This document shows, in pieces, positions 36,701-48,700 of a stretch of 64,000 nucleotides of DNA (position 1 is its first letter; each line of letters opens with the position of its first letter). Made by a program: the position numbers and the translations under genes. Under the pieces are notes generated by a model, which was given only the letters and a program-made list of their open reading frames with translations, did not search any database and was not told the DNA's origin. This stretch comes from Pisaster brevispinus (taxonomy: Eukaryota > Echinodermata > Asteroidea > Forcipulatida > Asteriidae). Where the stretch lies: assembly GCA_023634235.1 (NCBI GenBank), contig JAMKCF010000006.1, forward strand, positions 12,132,647 through 12,196,646, given 5' to 3'.

Positions 36701-39700
36701 ACTCAACGTTTTGATCAGTATGATCTGATCGTCTTCAGGAGAATGCTGGACTCTGTTGCTGGACTCTGTTGCTGCATGCTGCTTAAGTATACTGGTAACT
36801 TTTGCTTAAGTATACTGCCGAACAGAACCATGGTAACTTCAGGTCAGGTTACAATGTGACTAAGAGAAAGGATTAGGCCACGTCCAAATCAACTGCCACT
36901 TCGGCTACAACGGCAAGTTGGAGAATAGGAGTTTTGGGCATTCCAGCCTTAGCCACTGCCAAGAAAGCCATCAATTCAGGCTTGGCCTTAATGTATGTGT
37001 GAACAGTTGTAACTTAACTCAGTGGTTAAGCTAACATTGTCACCAGACCCATCAAGTTCAATACAAACATGGCTTGAATAACATTTTGTGACTCTCATTC
37101 TGTGGTTTTGAGAACCTGCTACACAAGTCTAAAGAGAAAGATGGAAAAAATGCATTCAGGACTAATTTATAACAGCGTAGGAGGTAAACCACTACAACTT
37201 CAGAAATTTATACGTTTGTTTTTGGTTTTGTATTTTTCTAGTTTGAGTTTACCAACTGGGCCCCCGGCCAGCCAGATAACTACAACAATAACGAGCACTG
37301 TATTCATTTCCGCTATGGTGAACTAGAAGAAGGAATGTGGAATGATCTCCCATGTAGCAACCAGCAAGCTGGCTACATCTGCAAAACAAAAGCAGGTACA
37401 AAAAACATTTGAGTAGTCAGGGTTAATCACATATGGGCTTAAGGGTTGGGTGGCTGACTAGTAAACAAATATTGACTGCTTTGACTGCTATGGTTAAAAC
37501 TCTGACTCCTGAGGTGATCCTCGGCGTGTTCTGTTGTCTGAGGCGAAGCCGAGGGAAACTAGAACGCTTTGGAGATCACCGATGGACCTACTGGTCTATG
37601 CAACTCAAGGCACCCAATATATAATGTCAAACCTACAGACAAAAGATAGTCAAAACATGATCATGTAGAACACGTTAAAGTCTCCATTTCTTAATTGCTC
37701 TTCTTCTTCTTATAACTTGGATTCAGGGACCTGATTAAAACATCAAAATGATAAAAAGCGGGTCATAGCAAAATTTTGAATCAAGTTCCTTAAAAGAATT
37801 ACAAAAAGAAGGATCAATAGAATAATTCTATGATACAGCTGAAAATTAGGGAAGTGTAGCTGGTTGTCATGGAGTACTGAAACCTACTGCTAATTGGCAA
37901 TAGCATTTGTCAAACTGAGTTGAAGGCAAACTATCTGTGTTGCAGGGAGGTTGTGAAATGTTTTTATTCTGCTAGCCACAAATTCATGTTTTTCTGACAC
38001 CCTGGCCATATTGTTTCCTTTTCTAGACTGTGAATCCCTCATTGTGTCTACAGATGATGTTTATAACTATCGCTACCATCCGTCTGTTGCTAATGTAGAC
38101 AGAATTGAGTTTGAAGTCAAGGTAACAAAACCGTGTGATTTACTTTTGATGCAGTTCCAGCTATTTCTAATGAATGTTTTTGGGTTTTTTTATCTTCTTT
38201 ATATTTCATTTTTGGGTTGAACAAAGAGAAGTTGGCTAGAGCTGGATTTGAACCTGACCAATGGATAAACAGGCTGGCCCTCTACCAACTGAGCTATCTA
38301 GTTGTATGTTGGCGGTCTCCCTATTTTGTCATTATCTTTGTTTGGGGGTGCCAGTCAGAAGCCATTCAATCCATAACTGCCATATAACTGCTGTATGTGC
38401 CATGAGTGCCATTTGTAGTGGATACCAGCACTTTACCAAGTGTTCATCCTTGTTATTGGTTCTAATTCCTAATAATTTGGGTTTGAACAAAGAAAAATTG
38501 ACTGGAGCGGGACTTGAACCAACGACCTCCGGATTAACGTACCGGCGCTCCACCAACTGAGCTATCCAGCCCTATGTTGGCAGTCTCCCTATTAGTCAAT
38601 ATCTTCTAATTCCATCAGTCTCGCAGTAAATCCTTTATAAATCAGGGAATTTTTGTAGGATTTTTATAAAGGAATCAAAATAGAGTTCCTTTTTTCCCTG
38701 CAACAATCCTGAAGGTTTCCTAAAGCTCTTTGTTATTCTTGAATCTAATTAATGAAGGAAACCTGGTGAGGTTCCTTGGATTCCAGATTTTGTTTTCGAA
38801 AATTCCTGAAGGCTCTGTGATTCTTGAATCTTTGATTCCAGTATGATTCCTTCGTTGATTTAACTCATTCTTTATTCACCTTTTGTGTACCTCCATTAGG
38901 CATCCCGTAACGTCTATATTGCTCTTAGTACAACATCCGATGAAGTCCCAGAGCAGTTGCTCTACGAAGTCATCATCGGCGGCTGGCAGAATGCCTTCTC
39001 AGCAATCCGCCGTTGTAAACTTTGCAAGGACGAAGTCAAAATAGCTACCACGGGCATCCTAAGCAGTCAAGAGTTTCGTGCTTTCTGGATCACATACGAC
39101 CTGAACACAGGAGCCATAGAAGTAGGCAAAAAACATGAGTTAGCTTTCATGACGTGGACTGATCCTAACCCACTGGACGTTAAATATGTCGGATACTCCA
39201 CTGGAGCTGGCTCCCTCGGAGAGTTTAAATTCTGTAATTTATGTGAGTATGATTTTATCTAGACGTTAAGTAGGCTCTGATTAAGCAAGCGTGTCATTGG
39301 AAGAGACTAACTCAACCTATATTCTCAATATCCGCCATAGAAATTGTTAGATATCTGACCTTTTACACTTTGTAAAACATTACGGAATATAGTGTTCATT
39401 AGCGTTGTCCAATATTTTCGGAGCCACAATACGCGCAATTTTAATTTTACAGGTGCAAATTTTCACATAAAATCTGAAATATCTGGAGTTCACTACAAGC
39501 AAAATCTATGGATCATACACTTTTATAAAGAAAATGTCAATCTGTTTTAATTCACTTATGGTATCAGTTATCTGTAGTTGGGGAACAAGCTTAATTTCTT
39601 AGTTAAACAACTTAACTTCTTTCTTAAACCTATGCAGTTTGTTACAAAAACCTACAAAATGTCACAATTCATGCAATTTGAAAAACTGCACAGCGCAGTT

Positions 39701-42700
39701 TTATGAATCAAACATTTCTTGAAACTTTATGTTTTCTTTCCATTATTTAGTGTAACACGAACGATGATTCGTTAATCATAATCAGTTGCCATTTTACAGG
39801 ACAGGAAATCACATCCAATGGAAAAAGATTGTTTTATAGCATATGTTATAACGTTAGAGGTCAGAATACGCAGTGCGAGGGTGTGTACATTACAACGTGC
39901 CCCAAACACAGCGCATCATAAGAGCTTTTCTCATGCACTATTTCTGTCATGATGAGACAAGTTTTGGTATATTTATTTTGTTTTAAGGGTGGAAAAGCAG
40001 GTGATTATTGTCCTGGCAATGAACCAAAGGACCCTTACCAGCACTGTGAACCATAGGCCTGGAAGATACCTGTATGGAGAGAAGATGATGAAGACATGCT
40101 CAGTTTTAAATGTGGGAGGAAAACCCCACTAGGGCAAAGCAAACCCAGGCAATCAGGTAGAGACTGTCAAACCCAATCCACATCGAGGCTCCGGTCCAGG
40201 ATTCGAACCAGGGTCCAAAGAAGCAAAAGGCGGGGAAGAAACCACCGAGCTAACCTGAATGTCCAAATAAAGTAGTGCTTTAAGATTTACTTCTTTTTTT
40301 TTTTTAGATGCTGGAGTGGTTTCAACAGTTAAGCCGCCTCAAACCCGTACGTATTTATTTTATCATTAATCTTCAAGTTCATGAATAAGCAGTTATGATA
40401 AATAGGCAATGAGGAGCATTTGGCAGTTTTAAATTAACAACAGTTCATGCGGAATGTCTTGGCTGCGCAATGTAGTGGGTTCGAGTCCTGGTCATGACAC
40501 TTGTGTCCAAAAGCAAGACCCAAAACTGCTTTTTACTTCAGATGGGATGTTAAGTTGTAAGTTCCATGTGTTGTGTAATGCATGGAAAAGAACCCCAGTA
40601 GACATTTTATTAAGAGAAGGAATTTGCCCCAGTGTTTCTGGAATGGTTGGCAGCAGATTGAGCTGCACCACCTTGCAAGCTCCTACAAAAGTGTTATATA
40701 AACGGCTCTCATTATTAAAACAAAGCTCAGCATGTCTGCCTTAAAATGAATGAGTGCTTTACACACTTGTTTGGGCATGAAGAAGTAGAATGTCAGAGGT
40801 TGTCTTCGACTGATGCCATCTCAGGAGTCTCCTGATGGTAACTTTCCACACATCTTGGTATGATAAAGTGCTATACTATCAAAACTGCACAGTATTATGT
40901 TTCCTTTTTTATTTTTTATTCATGATTAGAATTTTCCATGTTGTATCGTGCAGAACTATAATTGTTATCTCTGACTGTACATTCCGCTTTCAGCTGCCTT
41001 TAATCAGCGTTGTGGTTCTGGTTGGGAATACGATCCCACATCCAAACAGTGCTACCTCTTCATGTCAGGGGAGTTCAAGACGTGGGCAGCGTCAAGAGAG
41101 CAGTGCCGACTGGGAGGCGGTGACCTCGCCAGTATTACTGACCTGTCAGAACAGACTTACATCAATGGTGAGTACCCCTCTTAACCCCTAGCAAATAGCA
41201 GTAACATATACCTGAGAAAATAGAATTAGCTGTTGCAAACTGCTTATACTAACCAAAAGGTTGATACAAATGCAAACAAATTATTAATGAATGGCCTGAT
41301 GCTTTGACCCTAGCAGAGTCTTTCTCGATAGCCTTCGAGATAGACTGTGCTAGGGTCGAAATGTTAGGCCAGTAACTATTTTAACATGCATACCTAATAA
41401 AGATTACAAGAAAACGGTTACTTAACCATTTGGAGAGGCTTGTAACAAAATGCCCAAAGCATACTTTCCATACTGTAAACATACTATCTACATTTCTAAA
41501 ACAAAACGAAATTTGTTCTTTCATATTGTACATTTGCAATGGCATAATTGTGTGAAAATACAACAATATTAGTCAAGTTTAGGTGTTTGGTGACAATTAT
41601 ACAGAAATAAATGGTCTTTTATAGGGTCTTTATGGGTTTCAAGAAAAACAGTTCGAATGTGACATAGTAGTTATTCAAAAGCCTAAAGTTTCATAATTAG
41701 CAAATTCTCTCTCAAGGGCAAAATGGGATTGGAATTACAGCACGTCTTTTACATCAATTTTTTTGCTACAGCACGATTAACTTTACAAACTGAGCCCGTG
41801 ATTTGGATTGGTGCCAATGATGTGCTTCAAGAGGGAGGATGGGAGTGGAGTGACGGGTCACCGTTCAAATTTATCAACTGGTATCCTGGTAAGAGAGATC
41901 TGTAATGTAGGAATTGTTTAGGCTTTGCCTGGTAGAGAAAAAATACTAGGGATCTCAACTATTTAGGGGTGGATTTCACAAAGAGTTAAGACTAGTCTTA
42001 TCTCGAGTTAGGACAAGTTACTCTTCCTAACTTAGGACTAGCCTTAAGTTTTTAATAACTACTAGGACTAGCCCTAAGTTAGGACTATCTTTGTGAAATC
42101 GACCCCTGGTACAATAATCTAAGGAAAAAAACAGAGAATATGTCAAAAGCCTTAAAGTGTCTCATACATAGGCCTATGTATATTTGTTGCCTTGAATATT
42201 TTGCTTATTTATTTCATCAGTTTCTGAAAGAAAACAAGTGCCAAAAACGTTACATTCCAAAACTTTGATAAGGAGTGGCATACATTTGCTTATTTGTTTG
42301 TTCCCAGCAAATTTTTGCTTTATTTTTTTGCTTTAAAGATGGGTGATCATAGTATGCTTTAACAAGTTAACATCGAAGGAACTGTTTTTTTACTTCCATA
42401 CATTTATTTCAATGCTGCCATAAATCTCAAGAGTAATAAAAAATAGTACATAATCAAGTTGACAGTACATATATTTTACAAATTGATATAATAGGGAACA
42501 TTAAACAAATGGCAACATTTAAGTCCGGGGTGAAGCAACAGCTTTTGTTCCCCAGCCTATGAACGGACAGACAAATGGCAGACATACATGAAAAGACAGC
42601 ACAAAACGTGTGTAAGACAGTAATAAAGGCCGTTATTATCTCTATTACATACAAAATTACAAATGGTATTTTAGCATGCAATTAAAAAATGAGTTTTTTG

Positions 42701-45700
42701 TTTTCAAAGTAAAATGTTCGTACATTCCTCATTGTCCAGTTTACATTTAACTAAGTATAGATAAACACAGTGCAGACTCACCACTAATTTGTTTTCAGTT
42801 ATTATCAAACTTTCAGAGGTTGATTTGTCTGCATACATCATTTTCTCAGCTAAATCCATATGCCCCTTTTTATGTTGAACACTGTACATATAGTTGAAAC
42901 TGAATGATTGTTATAATCAGGTGAACCTAATAACGCTGGTACCGCGGGTGAGCACTGTGCAGAACTCCACCTTGCAAGTGGAACATGGAATGATGCCCTT
43001 TGTACAAACACAATGGGATATATCTGTAAAAAAGATGGTAAGCTCAAAGACTTCAGTTTGTTTTAACCACCTTCAGACCCGGCTCCGGGCCACTCTCCCC
43101 CAACCACCCCAACCAGGCTAGAGTTCATCAACCGCCCTCAATGTCCCTGATATCCTTTTTTCCAATCATATAAATCTAAGAATAACAGATGTCGGCTGTA
43201 CAGCCCAAGGTTGCAATGTAACTTCTTGTAAGATATATCTTCAAAATTCACCCAAGTTTACAAGTCATCTTGTCCGATGTTCACATTTGGGTTTTCATTA
43301 AGCAGGTTTGGGCAGTGGTTATTGCTCCATGACTGAAAACCAAGTTTATGTAAACATTTGATGCACTTGTAGCTCTGGCGGTCTTCACTTTTGGAATAAA
43401 TACTACAGTGACTCCAGGGATTTGTGAGGGTCTGTTTCTTAGACAGAAAATGTTCAGAGCTCCATTATTCAAATCTTACCTGTAAGAGGCTACAAAATTT
43501 GACCCAAACAACATTCCATGGCCGTATACAATTTGTGGTGGTGGGCTTTGGGCGTCAGATATTCCTCATAAATCTGTCATTTTCGTGATTGTTTGGTTTT
43601 GTACGCTCATTTGATGACTTCAGCTCACCGAGGCGTGCTGCGACTATACTTTGTTAACATAAATAGAGGATGTACAAGAGGGGCAGGCTAGAGTTAACTG
43701 GTTTGCCGGTCTTTCCGTTGTGGAATCTCTGTCCGTAGCCCAAATTACTGGGGCTGCGGTACACTGAGGAGTGTGTGGCGGGCCCAATTAAAATACTTAT
43801 ATGATGTTGTCCCTAAGTACTACATACAAGTAACCTCTGTTTTTTTCCTCCTCCCCACAGGTTACCTTGTGTCACATTACTCAGTTTATCCCAACATGTT
43901 CCTCGATGGAGTTGTTGATCAGGTCACAATTACCAATGTCTATCCTGATGAATGTGCCAAACGATGCATCACCATGACGGTATCATCTTGCATGTCATTC
44001 AACTTTGACACCACCAAGAAAGAGTGTTCATTCTTGGCAACCAATAAAGACATCATCGGTGGTTTGAGTTCTTCAGTGGAAATGGACTATTATCAGTTAA
44101 GTAAGTTAATTATCAGTTATGTTTTTCCCGAGTGGAAAATAAATCGATGTTATTATTTGTAATAGCGATGTGTATTTCTGGTCATGACACCAACGAACTC
44201 TGAAAAGTGCCTTGCACTGCAGCCCAGGTTGGATGATCCTCCATTGCATACACATAGTACTACTAATAATAGCTTCTTGTGTAGCGCTCACGTCACTCAG
44301 TGACGCTCATGGCAGTCCAACACTATTACCCCTGGTCACTGGGCCATTTACTTCATACCTTAAACCATTCTTGGCTCCTTTGGGAGTATACAGCCTGTGC
44401 TGCCAAGTTTGTGGCACACCAAGCTAAATCAATCACAAGAGCCATCTTCTGCCCTCACAGGTACCCATTTACCCCTGGGTAAAGAAAATAAATTATAGTT
44501 CAGTGTCTTGCTCAAGGACACAAGTGTCATGACTGGGATTTGAACCCACACCCCGATGACTTAACCACCAAAATGTGAGTCCGATGCACTAAACTGCTTG
44601 CCATGACAAATGAAGACAGGGAAACCAGCTTGGGCTACTTTCACTGTCACCTGAGGATATCAAGTGTAGAGAGATAATTACAAAATGCCAGTTCTAGATG
44701 TTGGAGGGAAAACCCCAGTTGGGGAAACCCATGGAAACATGTGGAGAACTGAGAACCCAATCTACATTCAAGGCTCGGTTCTGGGTGGTATTCGAACTAG
44801 GGGCCACAGAGATGCAGGATTTAGCCTTAACTTTTTCAGAGACTGTAGCCAGCGGCACCAGTTGGCTTGTCATTTCATAATTCCAGCAGTTTTTTCACTG
44901 GTCCATATCTCATATTGCATAGGGATGCTTTTTATTGATGAACTACCCACCAGGCGGACCACTTGGTAAGAATTCTGACTGGTCCTCGGGTGTTTTAACT
45001 GGTATTTGGCCAGCGGACCACTGTTCAGGGAGAATACTGAGGTGAAGGCAGCAAAATAAACTACAAGGCCAACCTAATCCCTACAATGGTTTTTGGAAGA
45101 TTGGGTTATTTCCATGCTCTAGTTTTCAATGAGAACAGCTGGAAAACCATTCTATGAAAAATTCATCAAATGTGGTGGTCATGTTTATTAAGGATGAAGC
45201 AATTATTGTGAGGTGTCTTGCTCAAGGAAACAAGTGCCATGACTGGGACTCAAACCCACACTCTAACAACTCTAGAACTTCAGCCCAGCACACTCAAACT
45301 GCTGGACCCTGACACTACACAGAATGTGCACCAATTATAACTCATAATTAATACTCTTTTGTACCTATCTCAGGAAATGACGCACCACCACCAACCATTC
45401 CAGCCACCCTTGCCCCCAACTTCCGCTGTCCGGCAGGTTGGCAAGGCTATAAGGACTTCTGTTATCAGACACAACCATTGGAAGCTTCATGGGCTGATGC
45501 CAGGGTGTCGTGTCATAAAAAGGGCAGTGACCTCATCTCTATTAGCGATTCGAACGAAAATGCGTTCATGGTGTCTCTAATTGAACAAAGTAAGTTCTGT
45601 GATGGTATTCCTGTGTTTATGGTGTTCTTTCAGTGAGTAAAGTGAATGTTTTTATGGTATTCCTTGGTGAACCAAATGAGTGTCTTTAAAGCAAAATGAA

Positions 45701-48700
45701 TGTACTATAGTTCTCTTAGTAGCTGTGGTCACACTTTCAATATTTTCAAAAGCGTACGAATCGTTTCCCTGAAACATTTTCAAAAGTGAACCGTTATTCA
45801 CCAATTCAAGCAAAGTGAATGGGGTATGAATTCCCTAAAGGGTAAACATTTTTCACAAGCGCACAAACCATAAGGGGAGGGGACGTCAGAATCGAATGTA
45901 TATTTTTTCAGTTTTATGAAAATGTCAATACCTAGAAATGGGGCAGTCTTAAACAATACAAATAGTTTAAAATAAGATTTCCTTATGTCAAATGGGACAC
46001 AGCTCACACCAGGGTGGGGTGGGGGTCTGAATGCATCCCGGTGCCTCCTACCCCTCTCTCCCCACAGTCCTTGTTGACCGCCAGCCCCCAGAGCTCCCGT
46101 ACAGCAGTTACACCACTGCGGCAATAAATGGTGGGTAGATGTGTTTATCAGGTCATCGCAAAGAGGAAAATAAATTGCAGAACTTTAATAAGTAATTAAA
46201 AAATGTATATCTGCAAAAGCTTTCAAAGCAACAACTACTTCATCAGATGCAATTGGAAGTTGTTTCTTCTTCATAATCACTGAGGCAGGCACTATAAAAA
46301 AAAAACACTTTATTGAGTTAACCAACTTGCAAACAACCTAAATAACTTGATATTCTGGTTTTTTTTTTAAATGTAACTGTTGGTGAATGTTCAGAGTTTG
46401 GTCTGTTATTTTATTGATTCAGGCATTGGTTGTCGGCAAGGCTGGAAGAGTTTTGGAGACTACTGCTACTTCATCGATACTATCAAAATGACGTATTACG
46501 ATGCAGAGCAGAAGTGTGAGGATATGGGGTCAAGACTGACTAGTATACACTCATTTGATGAGCAGGCTTTCCTTACAGGTAGGTTGAGGTGTCACAATGG
46601 ACTGACCATTAGACTCCAGATCTGGGCTCGATTTTATAGAGCACAAAATCCCGGGGGCCCCTTCCAGTGGCCTGGGCTTAATTTCTTAAAGCTGTTAAGC
46701 GGAAAAAAACTGCTTAGCAAATTTCTTTGCTCGGCAAAAAATGAGTGGGGTGCCAGTCGCAATAATGGAATTTTGGCTGGTTACCTGTTTCTGCAAAGCA
46801 ATATTTTTCTGTGCTTAGCTAGTTTTTGTGCTTACAGGCTTTATGAAATTTCGTTTTTGACATTTGTTCATTTAAAAAAACAGAAATTTATGAGAAAAAT
46901 AAAAAGCCTGATTTTCTGTAGTGTTTCAATCCAACTACCATGTATGCATTCATATTAACTTCAAAAGATTGTATTGCTGAAATGTTCTGTTGAATTGGAC
47001 TCTGGTCATCTCTAAAAAAAAAATAGAAGAAATTATTAAATATTATACAGGATTGGTAAGGATTAAAAACATCATTATTTAATTTCAATCTGAAAGTTAA
47101 CTGGTCATAAACCATCGAACCATTTTTTCTGATGAAATATTTCCCTATGAAATTAAGTCATATTTAAGTCATATTTGAGAAAACTGTATCTGAAAACCCC
47201 AACATACGCAATTAACGGCTGAATTGGGTGGTTACAACCCAAATTAAGGACATTGTGTTGACATACTGAAAGTTGTGCGTGGTTTTTAAACTTGTTTCTC
47301 CTGACTCACACAATGGATTCAGTCCAAATTCTCACAGGTTTGTTATTTCATGTAAATGGCTGATCACACCCATATATGAACACTGTCTGCTTGACTATTC
47401 TGTCAGCTCTACAGCTCTACCAATCCTGTAAAATGCTTTTAACCATTAAGACAGGCTTAACAAATGTTTAAGTCCAAACCACAACTTATTGTGTTACTTG
47501 ATTGTAGGTGAGGTCACCGCTGTTGGGATACATCTCTGGCTTGGCTTACATGACATCAAGGTTGAGAATAAATTTGCATGGGTTGATCAAACACCGGTAA
47601 GCAAGAAATACTTGTGAAGTTGTTAATTTTTACATTAAAGCTTAGTTCAATTGACAATGAAACTATGGAACGTCCCCTCAAACATCACAAAACTGGCAAA
47701 CTGGTCCAATAAATTGATTCATACTTTCAACCTCTGCTAATATTGTTCATGGTTTAAATTTTCTACTTTAAGTTGAACATTTTAGGATTTTCTGTTTAAC
47801 ATTTTTGGACCAAACATTATATTTTACATGACTTGTCAATAAAAGAGATGGGTGCACAACCCATGAAAGGGGGAGGGGCAACTGCCTTCCCAAATTTTGG
47901 CAAAACAGTGGGGAAAATTTGGGCGCAGCAAGAACAGAAAAAACATTTTGACAGTAAAAAAAAAAAAATCAGTTATTGTGTCTTGTTTGAATTGGCGGCT
48001 ATGGCTGCAGCTGTTGCTAACCCTTACCAAAATTTCCAATTGGAACCAATTGGAATTTTTCTAATGTTGTGTTTTTGCACAAAACCAATTGGACCCAATT
48101 GGACTGTTTTTACCCATTGGTCTCACCGCCCATTGGTCTGACAGCTCAATAGTCCGACAGGATACGGGTCATTGGACCATTGAACAAAAACAAGTAGTTT
48201 ATACCCAATGGGCTGACAGTCCAAAACGTATAGGGATATAATAAATCCCACCCCACTCGAGGAATTTACACCAGTGCAATTAACTAATTCGAAATCCAGT
48301 TTAGCACACATTAGCATAATATGAAGATTTTTTTCCCAAATTGGACCCTGTTGGGAAATACAAATTCTAATTGAAAATATATTAGGAGGTGACATTTCCA
48401 ATTGGTAGAAACAAATTCCAACTAATTCCAATTCAACTAAATAAAGCCAACTGACTCCAATTGGATTTCCAATTGGTTTGAGCTGGTCTAAGATTGAATT
48501 CCAATTGGAAAGTCAGTACTCCAATAAAAACCAACTCACACCAACTCATTACCAACTCAATCCAATTCTTTCCAACTGGATATCCAATTGGAATGAATCA
48601 GACATTTTGGTAAGGGAAGGGTGTTGCTGTGGGCATCCTATGCTTCAATATTAATTCAGGTAATGATCACGCCACAGCCAGAGCCGCAGTCAGACACAAC

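Noticed and set aside
41286..41370. Third hammerhead (CTGATG ... GAAA)
   Set aside because: CTGATG is followed by CTTT and not A before the helix, so the CUGANGA core is broken; kept only as a palindromic repeat.
46579..46958. Open frame continuing from the CTLD7 exon into the intron
   Set aside because: A clear donor (CAG|GTAGGT at 46578) ends the exon, and the continuation is MITE-E sequence.
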